Source of the DNA: Histidinibacterium aquaticum
GTDB lineage: Bacteria > Pseudomonadota > Alphaproteobacteria > Rhodobacterales > Rhodobacteraceae
DNA length: 64,000 nucleotides
Reading direction: 5' to 3'
Assembly (NCBI RefSeq): GCF_008710275.1
Contig: NZ_VYQE01000004.1
Coordinates: 1-64,000 of the forward strand
Each line of letters opens with the position of its first letter. The stretch's first letter is position 1. Both the position numbers and the translations under genes were made by a program. Shown here one piece after another: positions 35,233-44,500 of the stretch. A model generated the notes under the pieces. It did no database searches. It had not been told where the DNA came from and saw only the letters and a list, made by a program, of their open reading frames with translations.

Positions 35233-36156
35233 CTAGCGGATTCCCTTGCCGACCACCTGCCGCTGGGCGGTGGTCTGAAGGCCGAGCTGACGCTCGCGCA
35301 GGACGATGGCGATACCGGCGGCAATGATGAGTGCCGCGCCCCCCAGCATCGGCCAGGTCGGCACCTCGCCGAACCAGAAAAAGCCGATGACCACGGACCA
35401 GAGCATCGAGACATAGGTGAAGGGAGCGACCACGCCCGCGTCGGCCACGCGGTACGAGGAGGTCAGCAGGATCTGACCGCATCCGCCCACGAGCCCCGCC
35501 CCGATCATCCAGACCCACTCCAGCCCCTGCGGCCAGACCCATCCGAAGGGCAGCGTGAAGAGCGAGAGCACCGCCGAGGTGCAGGAGAAATAGAAGACGA
35601 TGGCGGCCGTGGACTCGCGGCCCGACATCGACTTGACGAAGACCTGCGCGAGGGCCGCCATGCAGGCCGAGGCAAGCGTCAGAGCCGCGCCCAGCGCCTC
35701 GGTCGTGCCGAAGCCGCCGGAAAAGCGCGGGACGGTGATGATGACGACACCGACCAGGCCCACGAAGACCGCCGAGATCCGCACCAGCCTCAGCCGCTCG
35801 CCCAGCATGAGCGCCGCGAGGATCACCATGACGACCGGCGTCACGAACCGGATCGCCGTGACCTCGGGCAGCGGCAGGTACTTCAGGCCCGCGAAGCCCA
35901 GCCCCATCGCCATCGTCCCGACGATGCCACGCAGCGCATGGGCCCTGATGTTGTTGGTTCGCACGCCTCCCTTGAGGCTGCCCGTCGACCAGAGCCAGGC
36001 GAAGACGATCGGGACCGCGAAGGCCGAGCGGAAGAACATCGCCTCGCCGGCGGGGACCCGCTCCGCCGCCTTGATGAAGGCCGACATGACGGTGAAGACC
36101 GTTACCGCACTGGACATGAAGAGAATGCCCTTGAGCGGGCTCTGCTCGGTCGACAT
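35233..36156 (-). CDS. EamA/DMT-family transporter
   Basis: 307 residues, ten predicted membrane helices in two EamA repeats: KGILFMSSAVTVFTVMSAFI (helix 1), AIRFVTPVVMVILAALMLGE and the end of repeat two, VIGFFWFGEVPTWPMLGGAA. Exporter of unknown metabolite. Start ATG 36156 follows the App1-like gene by 9 bases on the same strand, so it could share its transcript. It differs clearly in sequence from the DMT gene at 25127. Confidence 0.87.
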   Translation of the reverse strand: MSTEQSPLKGILFMSSAVTVFTVMSAFIKAAERVPAGEAMFFRSAFAVPIVFAWLWSTGSLKGGVRTNNIRAHALRGIVGTMAMGLGFAGLKYLPLPEVTAIRFVTPVVMVILAALMLGERLRLVRISAVFVGLVGVVIITVPRFSGGFGTTEALGAALTLASACMAALAQVFVKSMSGRESTAAIVFYFSCTSAVLSLFTLPFGWVWPQGLEWVWMIGAGLVGGCGQILLTSSYRVADAGVVAPFTYVSMLWSVVIGFFWFGEVPTWPMLGGAALIIAAGIAIVLRERQLGLQTTAQRQVVGKGIR

Positions 36157-36165
36157 GGGAGCGGC

Positions 36166-37212
36166 TTACGCCTCCGCGCCGAGGGCTTCCAGTGCTTCCG
36201 AGAAGTCGGGACCCACGTGGACCGGAATCCCCTTGGATCGCAGCGTCCGGATATGGACCATGTCCGCGGCATCGGCGCCCCGGCCCGGTGCCCTGAGGAT
36301 CACCCGCTTGACTCGTCCCGGATGACGTCGCGCGGCCGCGGCGTAGATCTCGGCGTCGTGCTGGCCGGTGTCCCCCACCAGCACGAAGGGCAGGCTCGGG
36401 TTGGCGGAGAGGATGGTGTCGATCGACCGCGCCTTGTGCTCGCCGTGGTTGGCGGTGATGAACTTGTCCTCCGCCACGCCCAGGTCGCGCAGGAAGAAGG
36501 GCCCGAGAACCAGCCCGTGCCGCTCGAACAGGCGGTACAGAAAATCGTGGAGGTTCCAGGGCGAGGAACTGACGTAGAAGACAGGGTCGCGCCCCTCCCG
36601 GCTGAGGAGATCCATCAGCCGCACCGCATCATCGAAAATCCTGCGCGTGTGCACGTTCCCGGTCAGCGAGGTCCAGAGCATCCGGGACGCCCGCCAGGCC
36701 CCGGTCTCCAGCATGGTGTCATCGATATCGGAGATGATGCCCCGCTTCGCGTTGTCGCCGGGAAGGTAGGCCGAGAGCCGCCGCTCTTCGCTCTGGTCGC
36801 CCTCCCAGGGCACGGGCTCCGCGCCGGGGCTCTGGACATGGCCGATTTCGCGCACCGGGATCTCGATCCAGCCTTCTTCTCCGGGCTTCCGGGGAACGCG
36901 AAGGACGAAGTACCCCTCCTCGTCGCTGTGCGCCTCGACGCCGCGGGCGGCGAGTACCACGTCCGAGACCTCGTTCGTGAGAAACAGCCGGACCATCTGG
37001 CGAAAGTTCGTGAGCCGCCCCTGCTCCGGCCGGGGCGCACCACGCCGCAGCGCCGTCAGCACACGTCCGCGCAACACGATCGTGTCCGAGGTCGCGTAGC
37101 CGACGTAAGGGTCGATCACCGGTGGGTCGCCGGGTCGCCCATTGTTCCTGAGCCGGTCCACGCCGCGCTCAATCCGGGTTGCCACCCGGGCGAGGCGTGC
37201 CCTCCATGTCAT
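36166..37212 (-). CDS. App1-type phosphatidate phosphatase domain protein (DUF2183)
   Basis: 348 residues. The C-terminal half carries the HAD-like App1 catalytic motif GIISDIDDTMLETGAW (DxDxT) with FYVSSSPWNLHDFLYRLFER and PFVLVGDTGQHDAEIYAAAA, matching the conserved App1 domain. The N-terminal half (about 1-160) is a beta-rich domain (VIDPYVGYATSDTIVLRGRV). The yeast relative dephosphorylates phosphatidate; bacterial roles are unproven. Start ATG 37212 overlaps the stop of the PQQ dehydrogenase gene as ATGA, so the two are likely translated together. Confidence 0.88.
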   Translation of the reverse strand: MTWRARLARVATRIERGVDRLRNNGRPGDPPVIDPYVGYATSDTIVLRGRVLTALRRGAPRPEQGRLTNFRQMVRLFLTNEVSDVVLAARGVEAHSDEEGYFVLRVPRKPGEEGWIEIPVREIGHVQSPGAEPVPWEGDQSEERRLSAYLPGDNAKRGIISDIDDTMLETGAWRASRMLWTSLTGNVHTRRIFDDAVRLMDLLSREGRDPVFYVSSSPWNLHDFLYRLFERHGLVLGPFFLRDLGVAEDKFITANHGEHKARSIDTILSANPSLPFVLVGDTGQHDAEIYAAAARRHPGRVKRVILRAPGRGADAADMVHIRTLRSKGIPVHVGPDFSEALEALGAEA

Positions 37213-38405
37213 GATGCGGGAGACAACCGTTTGATCGTGCCGTCCGGCGCATCGATCAGGGTCAGGACCGAGCCGTCGGGAGCTTCCACGACATCGCGCA
37301 CCCGACCAATGCCTTCCGCGATCCGCTCCTCGCCGGTGACGCGGGCCGCATCGATGTCGACCTCGAGACGCACCACCGCGGAGGCGACGAGGCCGCCGAT
37401 GAGAAGATCGCCCTGCCATTCCGGAAACAGGTCGCCCTCGTACCAGATCATGCCGCCCGGCGCGATGACCGGGTCCCAGTAGTAGACGGGTTGCTCCATC
37501 CCCTCCTGCACGGCATCGCCCGAGCCCACCTCGCTGCCGCTGTAGTTGATACCGTAGGAAATAACCGGCCAGCCGTAGTTGAGCCCGGCTTCCGGCCGGT
37601 TCAGCTCGTCACCGCCCGCCGGCCCGTGTTCGATCGTCCAGAGGTTGCCGCTCTCGGGGTGCACGGCCGCGCCCTGAATGTTGCGGTGGCCATAGGACCA
37701 GATCGCGTCGAGCGCGTCCTCGTCGACGAAGGGATTGTCGTCCGGCGGCGTGCCGTCCTCGGCCGTGAGCCGGACGACCTTGCCGTAGGTCGTATCAAGG
37801 TCCTGCGCGAGCTGGCGGTCGGCGCGCGAGAAATGCTCGCCCGTGGTGATCCAGACTGTCTCTTCGTCCGCACCGAAGACGATACGGCTGCCATAGTGCA
37901 TCGGGTTGCCCGACGGGGGCTGCTGCACGAAGATGTCGGTGACCCCCTGCAGCGTCGTTCCGTCCTCGGAGAGGCTTCCCTTAGCGGCGGCCGTCATGGT
38001 CCCACCCTCCACGCGCTTGGCGTAGGTCAGGTAGACCTCCCGGCTCTCGGCGAAGTCGGGAGCCACCGCGACGTCGAGCAGCCCGCCCTGCGAGCGGTTG
38101 TCGACATCCGGCACGCCCGCGATCGGGTCCGAGAGAGTTCCGTCCTCGCCGACGGTCCGCAGCCGGCCGGGGCGCTCCGTCACGAGATAACCGCCGTCGG
38201 GCAGGCGCGCGATCCCCCATGGGTGGACGAGTCCGTCGGCGAAGGTGGTAACCTCGACCTCCGGCCCGTCCAGGGCGGGCGCCCGGGTCTGTGCCTCGAA
38301 GGCGGGCTGGAAGTCGGCATTGGCGGCGCCCTGTTCGACCGGCCCGTCCTGCGCGCAGGCCATGGCGGGGAAGGTCAGGGCGAGGGCGGTTGTCAGTCTG
38401 CGCAT
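37209..38405 (-). CDS. PQQ-dependent aldose sugar dehydrogenase-like secreted protein
   Basis: 398 residues with a signal peptide (MRRLTTALALTFPAMACAQD) and the six-bladed propeller of soluble aldose/glucose dehydrogenases. Characteristic parts are LVHPWGIARLPDGGYLVTER, SQGGLLDVAVAPDF, SYGHRNIQGAAVHPESGNLW with IEHGPAGGDELN, and PGGMIWYEGDLFPEWQGDLL. It oxidises sugars with PQQ in the periplasm, probably. The Cys17 after signal residues is compatible with, but not proof of, a lipoprotein. The stop overlaps the following App1-like gene. Confidence 0.93.
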   Translation of the reverse strand: MRRLTTALALTFPAMACAQDGPVEQGAANADFQPAFEAQTRAPALDGPEVEVTTFADGLVHPWGIARLPDGGYLVTERPGRLRTVGEDGTLSDPIAGVPDVDNRSQGGLLDVAVAPDFAESREVYLTYAKRVEGGTMTAAAKGSLSEDGTTLQGVTDIFVQQPPSGNPMHYGSRIVFGADEETVWITTGEHFSRADRQLAQDLDTTYGKVVRLTAEDGTPPDDNPFVDEDALDAIWSYGHRNIQGAAVHPESGNLWTIEHGPAGGDELNRPEAGLNYGWPVISYGINYSGSEVGSGDAVQEGMEQPVYYWDPVIAPGGMIWYEGDLFPEWQGDLLIGGLVASAVVRLEVDIDAARVTGEERIAEGIGRVRDVVEAPDGSVLTLIDAPDGTIKRLSPAS

Positions 38406-38451
38406 GGCGAAGGTCCGATCCTTTCAGGGTCCTCGGTGCAACCCTCTCCGG

Positions 38452-39492
38452 TCAAGGCCGGTTCCGCAGCCTTGCCGCAGCCCAGGCCGCGGCCTCCGCC
38501 ACCGTCGCGTCCTCCGACCCCATGAGACCTTCTGCGGAGGGTAGAAGCGACGGATCACCGGAATTGCCAATGGCGTACAGGACGTTGCGCAGAAAGCGGT
38601 TCACCCCGATCCGCTTGATCGGCGATCCCGAAAAGCGACGGCGGAAGGACGCGTCGTCGAGCTCGGCGAGTTCCGCCAACGGCGGCGGCCCCTCGGTGCG
38701 GAGATACCGCATGTCGCTCGCCTCCTGTGCGAACTTGTTCCACGGGCAGATCGCGAGGCAATCGTCGCAGCCGTAGATGCGGTTGCCCATCTTGCCACGC
38801 AGCTCCTCCGGGACCGGCCCGTCGTGCTCGATCGTGAGGTAGGAAATGCATCGGCGCGCATCGAGCTGGAAGGGCGCCGGAAAGGCCTCCGTGGGACAGA
38901 TGTCGAGGCAGCGGGTGCAGCTCCCGCAGTGTTCCGTCTCGCGCGCGTCCGGCTCCAGCTCGACCGTCGTGAAGATGGCGCCCAGGAAGATCCAGTTTCC
39001 CAGGTCCCGGCCGAGCAGGTTGGTATGCTTGCCCTGCCAGCCAAGGCCCGCCGCTTCCGCGAGGGGCTTTTCCATCACCGGGGCCGTATCCACGAAGACC
39101 TTGATCTCGTGCTCGGGCTCCTGCTCGAGCAGCCAGCGCCCGACCCGCTTCAACCGCTTCTTCACCACGTCGTGGTAGTCGCGCCCCTGGGCGTAGACGC
39201 TGATCGCCCCGCGGTCGGCCTCGTCTAGCACCTCGAGAGGATCATGCTCCGGGGTATAGGCCTCCGCCAGCATCACCACGGACCGCGCCTCTGGCCAGAG
39301 CGTCGCAGGATCGCCGCGCCAGTGCTTGCGCGCCTCCATCCAGGCCATCTGTCCGTGTCGTCCCTCCTCGAGAAACCGGTCGAGCCGCCCCGCCGCATCC
39401 GGAATGGCGTCCGGCCGACAGACGCCCATCTTGGTAAAGCCCGCATCCAGGGCGGCCTGCCTCAGCCTCTCCTTCAGCGACTCCATCTTCAT
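38452..39492 (-). CDS. queG: Epoxyqueuosine reductase
   Basis: 346 residues. Reduces epoxyqueuosine to queuosine in tRNA with cobalamin and two 4Fe-4S clusters. The cluster cysteines lie in [17 protein letters not shown] and [14 protein letters not shown] with [11 protein letters not shown] between. The cobalamin-binding domain includes [23 protein letters not shown] 39492 follows GGAG by 4 bases; the next ATG (39486) is an alternative. It is preceded by a GST gene with a repeat between them. Confidence 0.96.
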   Translation of the reverse strand: MKMESLKERLRQAALDAGFTKMGVCRPDAIPDAAGRLDRFLEEGRHGQMAWMEARKHWRGDPATLWPEARSVVMLAEAYTPEHDPLEVLDEADRGAISVYAQGRDYHDVVKKRLKRVGRWLLEQEPEHEIKVFVDTAPVMEKPLAEAAGLGWQGKHTNLLGRDLGNWIFLGAIFTTVELEPDARETEHCGSCTRCLDICPTEAFPAPFQLDARRCISYLTIEHDGPVPEELRGKMGNRIYGCDDCLAICPWNKFAQEASDMRYLRTEGPPPLAELAELDDASFRRRFSGSPIKRIGVNRFLRNVLYAIGNSGDPSLLPSAEGLMGSEDATVAEAAAWAAARLRNRP

Positions 39493-39496
39493 CTAG

Positions 39497-39556
39497 CTCC
39501 AAATACCCTCGGGGGGCTGCCGCGCAGCGGCGGCGGGGGCAGCGCCCCCTCCCCGG
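39497..39556. repeat. GC-rich palindromic intergenic repeat
   Basis: CCTCGGGGGGCTGCCGCGCAG is followed by CGGCGGCGGGGGCAGCGCCCC. The AAATACC-CTCGGGGG start and the GGGGGCAGCGCCCC hairpin resemble an element that I recall as very common between Rhodobacteraceae genes. It may act as terminator for the GST gene and belongs to no protein. Confidence 0.55.
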
Positions 39557-39562
39557 CCGGTC

Positions 39563-40228
39563 TCAGAAGTCGAGGTCGGCGTAGTGCGCAGGCGGCGGAA
39601 AGCCGGGCACCTGGTCGGCGAGGATCGAGCGGAAGGCCGGGCGCGACTTGATCTTGGCGTACCAGTCCTTGACCGTCTCGGACCGGTTCCAGTCCACGTC
39701 CGAGACGTAGTCCAGGCAGCTCAGATGCGCGGCAGCGGCGAAATCGGCGAGCGTCATCTCGTTCCCCGCCAGCCAGCGGCGCTGATCCAGCAACCAGTGC
39801 ATATAGTCGAGGTGTTCCTTAATGGCGCGCGCGCCCGCCTTGACGTTCGCGCTGTCCGGATAGCCGGTGCCCATCACCTTGCGGAAAACGCGCTCGCCCA
39901 TCAGGCGGCTGGTGACTTCGGAATAGAACTTGTCGTCGAACCAGGCGACGAGCCGGCGCGCCTCGTACCGGCTTTCGGGGCTCTTCGGAAGAAGCGGCGG
40001 GTCGGGGTGCAGCTCTTCGAGGTACTCGCAGATCGCCCCGCTTTCCGCGAGCATCCGGTTGCCCATCTTGAGCACCGGCACCTTGCCGGCCGGGTTTCGG
40101 CGGAGGAAGTCGGGGTCCTTTTCCCAGTACCGCTCCTCGACCAGCTCTACCTCGATCCGCTTCTCAGCCAGCGTGAGCCGGACCTTCCGGGAAAATGGGG
40201 AGAGCGGGTAGTGGTAGAGCCTGTTCAT
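39563..40228 (-). CDS. Glutathione S-transferase family protein
   Basis: 221 residues: MNRLYHYPLSPFSRKVRLTL (Ser/Arg glutathione site), cis-Pro segment PAGKVPVLKMGNRMLAESGAI and C-domain DYMHWLLDQRRWLAGNEMTL, then ADFAAAAHLSCLDYV. The SPFSRKVRL start is the beta/theta-like type typical of the GST next to queG in Rhodobacterales. Cytosolic; substrate unknown. Read on the minus strand, upstream of queG with a GC-rich repeat between. Confidence 0.92.
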   Translation of the reverse strand: MNRLYHYPLSPFSRKVRLTLAEKRIEVELVEERYWEKDPDFLRRNPAGKVPVLKMGNRMLAESGAICEYLEELHPDPPLLPKSPESRYEARRLVAWFDDKFYSEVTSRLMGERVFRKVMGTGYPDSANVKAGARAIKEHLDYMHWLLDQRRWLAGNEMTLADFAAAAHLSCLDYVSDVDWNRSETVKDWYAKIKSRPAFRSILADQVPGFPPPAHYADLDF

Positions 40229-40297
40229 CGGCGGACGCCAATCGCAAATTGCCTGACGCTTCTCTTGCCGCGAAACGTACGTAGCTTCAACAGCGGC

Positions 40298-41044
40298 TCA
40301 GCCTGCAGTCATCTCGAAGCAGGCCGCACGACCATCGCGGGCGATAGTCGCGGCACCGTCGACGATCTGTCCGGCCCGGTCGCGGAGCTCGCTGCTCGGC
40401 TCGGAGGCGGAGCGGACCTTCGGCGCGGGCAGAAGCGAGGCGAGCAGGCCAGCCTGCGTCGGCGACAGCTCGGAAGCGGGAATCCCGAAGTAATGCTGGG
40501 ACGCCGCCTCGACGCCGAAGATCCCTTCGTCGAACTCGGCGATGTTGAGATACACCTCGAGAATCCGACGCTTAGGCCAGACCGCCTCCATGACGGGAGT
40601 CAGTCCCGCTTCGAGCGCCTTCCTGACATACGAGCGACCGTGCCAGAGAAAGAGGTTCTTCACGACCTGCTGCGAGATCGTCGAGCCGCCCCTCTTGCCG
40701 CCGTCTTCCATCGCGGCCCGGATCGCGGTGACGTCGAGGCCCCAGTGACGGCAGAAATCGGCGTCCTCGGCCGCGACGGCGGCGCGCGCCATGACCGGCG
40801 CGATGTCCTCCATATCGACCCACTCGCGGGTCACGGGACGGTCGAGACGGTGCGTCTCCTGTATCATGTAGGGTGTCGTCGGCGGATCCACGACCGCGAA
40901 CAGCGACACGATGAGAAAGGTCAGCACACACGCCCCCAATATAAGCCTGAGCGTCCAACGCCGAACCCGGGCGAGGGGTCCCGGCCCCCTGTCAGCCGGC
41001 TTGGAAGACTTTGAACTTTGTGACTTTTTTGCGCGCTTTGCCAT
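40298..41044 (-). CDS. mtgA: Monofunctional biosynthetic peptidoglycan transglycosylase
   Basis: Polymerises lipid II into glycan strands. 248 residues: a basic cytosolic N-tail, a membrane anchor (LRLILGACVLTFLIVSLFAV) and a GT51 domain. The catalytic Glu lies in AAVAAEDADFCRHWGLD; further motifs are KRGGSTISQQVVKNLFLWHG with the second Glu region, and RILEVYLNIAEFDEGIFGVE. There is no transpeptidase domain, as expected for MtgA. Located upstream (in transcription order) of the GST-queG pair. Confidence 0.95.
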   Translation of the reverse strand: MAKRAKKSQSSKSSKPADRGPGPLARVRRWTLRLILGACVLTFLIVSLFAVVDPPTTPYMIQETHRLDRPVTREWVDMEDIAPVMARAAVAAEDADFCRHWGLDVTAIRAAMEDGGKRGGSTISQQVVKNLFLWHGRSYVRKALEAGLTPVMEAVWPKRRILEVYLNIAEFDEGIFGVEAASQHYFGIPASELSPTQAGLLASLLPAPKVRSASEPSSELRDRAGQIVDGAATIARDGRAACFEMTAG

Positions 41045-41201
41045 TCTGCTCGCACTGCCCGCCGAGGCTTTAGCGTGAGTGTCACGCGATCTCGCCCGGC
41101 CTCGATTTCGATGCTGACCATTCCGTCCTGCCGCCTCCGGTTGCGGAGCTGTGAACGGATCTTATTCTTGCCGCCGAATCTGGCCGGATTTGGAAACAAC
41201 C

Positions 41202-41227
41202 GGGGCCATCCGGCGACGGATGGCCCC
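41202..41227 (-). terminator. Hairpin after the glutamate synthase operon
   Basis: GGGGCCATCCG (41202-41212) and CGGATGGCCCC (41217-41227) pair perfectly around a 4-base loop, 18 bases after the last stop of the operon. On the minus strand it is followed by GGTTGTTTCC, a poor T run. It likely ends or protects the message. Confidence 0.7.
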
Positions 41228-41245
41228 CAATTCGAAACGACGTGC

Positions 41246-41515
41246 TCAGAGTTCCGACACGTCGAAGTTCCTGTCGATGCCAGCGGTCGCCCTGCCCCAA
41301 TCGCTGCCGCCGGCCCGGGCCTTGTGGGCCTCGAACGAATCCCTGTCGGCGAACCGCTCGTCGACGCTCCATGTCAGCGGGTCGACCTGCTCGACCTCGA
41401 ACTTGAGGCAGCCGGGCTCCTGCTTCGTCAGGCGCATGTGCTCGGGCAGATGCGCGCGGACGACCTCGGCTTCGCTCTCGTCCGCGCAGTAGAGGTGACC
41501 GGTGACCGCGATCAT
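41246..41515 (-). CDS. Small antibiotic-biosynthesis-monooxygenase (ABM) domain protein
   Basis: 89 residues, ferredoxin-like ABM fold: MIAVTGHLYCADESEAEVVR, EPGCLKFEVEQVDPLTWSVD and ERFADRDSFEAHKA. Such small dimeric proteins include haem-degrading or quinol-oxidising enzymes; here the substrate is unknown. ATG 41515 overlaps the gltB stop as ATGA, so it is the last coupled gene of the glutamate synthase operon. No clear haem ligand can be recognised. Confidence 0.82.
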   Translation of the reverse strand: MIAVTGHLYCADESEAEVVRAHLPEHMRLTKQEPGCLKFEVEQVDPLTWSVDERFADRDSFEAHKARAGGSDWGRATAGIDRNFDVSEL

Positions 41516-44500
41516 TCCGCGGGCACCTTGGCCGTCTCGATTCCGAGCGGATGGGCGAGCTTGTCGAGCATCTCCTTCGGGCAGATCTGCACGAAGTTGC
41601 CGAGTTCCTCCTCCCAGTGCTGCAGGATGTCCTTGGCCTTGCGGGAGCCGGTTTCCTCGGCATGTCGCTCCACCAGGCCGCGGACCTCTGCCTCCCAGTG
41701 ATCGGTCGACACCGGGCAGGTAACGAGCGTTTCCATGTTGAGCAGCTTTTCGGCCGCCCCCTCCGGGTCGTAGAGGTAGGCCATGCCGCCGGTCATGCCC
41801 GCGCCGAAGTTGGCGCCGATCGGCCCCAGAATCACGGCGACGCCGCCGGTCATGTACTCGCAGCCATTGGTGCCGCAGCCTTCGATCACGACATGCGCAC
41901 CCGAGTTGCGGACACAGAACCGCTCTCCGGCACGACCGGCAGCGAAGAGGTAGCCGCCCGTGGCGCCGTAGAGGACGGTATTGCCGATGATCGTGTTTTC
42001 GGAGGCGACCAGAGGAGAGGCCATCGGTGGCCGCACAACGACGGTGCCCCCCGAGAGGCCCTTGCCGACGTAGTCATTGGCATCGCCCGACACTTCCAGC
42101 TTCAGGCCGGGGGCGAGGAAAGCTCCCAGCGACTGGCCGGCCGAGCCGTTCAGCTTCACCGTCAGGTGGTCCGGCTGCAGGTCGTTACGCATACCGAACC
42201 GGCGGACGACGTGGCTCGACGTGCGCGTGCCGATGGTCCGGAGCGTGTTCTGTACCGCGTATTGCAGCTGCATCTTCTCGCCATCCTCGAGGAAGCGCGC
42301 GGCGTCCTTGATGATCTCGGAGTCGAGCGTGTCGAGCACGTCGTTCCGCGGCTTGGTGCGGTCGTAAGTGATGTGCTCCGCGCCATCGACGGTGATGAGC
42401 AGCGGGTTCAAGTCCAGGTCGTCCAGGTGCGCCGCACCGCGCGAGACCTGCGTCAGCAGGTCGGCCCGGCCGATCACCTCGTCGAGGCTGCGCGCGCCGA
42501 TGGAGGCGAGGATCTCGCGAACCTCGGAGGCGTAGAACGTGATGAGGTTCACCACCTTGTCGGCGTTGCCGGTGAACTTGGCCCTGAGGCGGTCGTCCTG
42601 GGTGCAGACGCCCACCGGGCAGGTGTTCGACTGGCACTGGCGGACCATGATGCAGCCCATCGCAATGAGCGCCGCGGTGCCGATGCCATATTCCTCGGCC
42701 CCCATCATCGCCGCCATGACGATGTCGCGTCCGGTCCGCAGGCCGCCGTCGGTGCGCAGGGTCACCCGGTCGCGCAGATTGTTCATCGCCAGCACCTGGT
42801 GCGCCTCGGTGAGGCCCATCTCCCAGGGCAGGCCGGCGTACTTGATCGAGGTCGCGGGGCTCGCGCCGGTGCCGCCGTTGTGGCCCGAGATCAGGATCAC
42901 GTCGGCCTTGGCCTTCGCGACACCCGCCGCGATGGTGCCGACGCCCGAGGAGGCCACCAGCTTGACCGTGACCTTGGCGCGCGGGTTGATCTGCTTGAGA
43001 TCGTAGATGAGCTGCGCGAGGTCCTCGATCGAGTAGATGTCGTGGTGCGGCGGCGGCGAGATCAGCGTGACGCCCTTGGTCGAGTGCCGAAGCCGCGCGA
43101 TCAGGTCCGTGACCTTCATGCCGGGCAGCTGGCCACCCTCGCCGGGCTTGGCACCCTGGGCGACCTTGATCTCGAGCTCCTCGCACTGGTTCAGGTATTC
43201 CGCCGTCACGCCGAAGCGGCCCGAGGCTACCTGCTTGATCTTCGCCGAAGGGTTGTCGCCGTTGGGTTCGGGCACGAAGTGCGCCGGGTCCTCGCCACCC
43301 TCGCCGCTGTCGGACTTGGCGCCGATGCGGTTCATCGCGACGTTGAGCGTCTTGTGCGCTTCCGGGCTGAGCGCCCCGAGCGACATGCCCGGCGTGACGA
43401 AGCGCTTGCGGATCGAGGTGATGCTTTCGACCTCCTCGATAGGCACCGGCTCACCCATCGGCTTGATCGCCAGCAGGTCGCGCAGGTGGATCGGCTTCGC
43501 CTTGGTCATCATCTGGGAGTATTGCTTCCAGATTTCGAAGGAGGCCCGGTCGCAGGCGGACTGCATCATGTGCATGCTCGTCGCCTGCCAGGCGTGGCTC
43601 TCGCCCGACTTGCGCGACTTGTAGAAGCCGCCGATGGGGAGCACGTCGCGCCCGCCACGGAAGCCAAGCTGGTGGACCTCCTCGGCCTTCTTCTGGATGC
43701 CGGAGACGCCGATGCCGGAGATCCGGCTGTGCATCCCGGGGAAATACTCCGCCACCATCGCGCGGGAGAGACCCACGGCCTCGAAGTTCAGGCCGCCCCG
43801 GTAGGACGAGACGACCGAGATCCCCATCTTCGACATGATCTTGAGAATGCCGAGGTCGATGGCCTTGCGGTAGCGCGCCACCGCTTCGGTCAGGGAGCAG
43901 TCCAGAAGGCCTCGGTCGATCCGGTCGGCGAGGCTGTCCTCGGCGAGATAGGCGTTCACGACCGTCGCGCCGCAGGCGATCAGCACCGCGAAGTAGTGCG
44001 GGTCGATGCACTCGGCCGAGCGCACGTTGAGCGAGGTGAAGGTCCGGAGCCCCTTGCGCGTCAGCCAGCTGTGAACGGCCGACGTCGCGAGGATCATCGG
44101 CATCGCCACCATGTCCTCGTTCGCGTGCTGGTCCGTCAGAATGATGTGCCCTGCGCCCGAGCGCACGGCGTCCTCGGCTTCGGCCCGGATCCGGTCCAGC
44201 CCGTCGCGGAGGGCGTTCTTGCCCCCGCCGAGCGGGAAGGTGCAATCGATCTCGGTGCAGGGCGAGTTGAAGGCGACCTTCAGCGACTCCCACTGCGCGT
44301 TGCCCACGAAGGGACTGTCGAGCACGAGGATCTCGGTCTGCGAGCTATCCTCGTCTAGGACGTTCTTCAGGTTGCCGAAGCGCGTCTTGAGCGACATCAC
44401 CCGGTACTCGCGCAGGGAGTCGATCGGCGGGTTCGTCACCTGGCTGAAGTTCTGCCGAAAATAGTGGCTGAGCGGTCGGTAGCGCTCGGAGAGCACCGCG

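Noticed and set aside
34465-37482. 1005-codon plus-strand open frame across pncA, a DMT gene and the App1 gene
   Set aside because: It spans three well-supported minus-strand genes, has no recognisable domain and looks like reverse-frame translation.
41551-44358. 935-codon open frame opposite gltB
   Set aside because: It is the mirror of the gltB coding frame; high GC keeps the opposite strand open. It has no domain and is rich in Arg, Ala, Gly and His.
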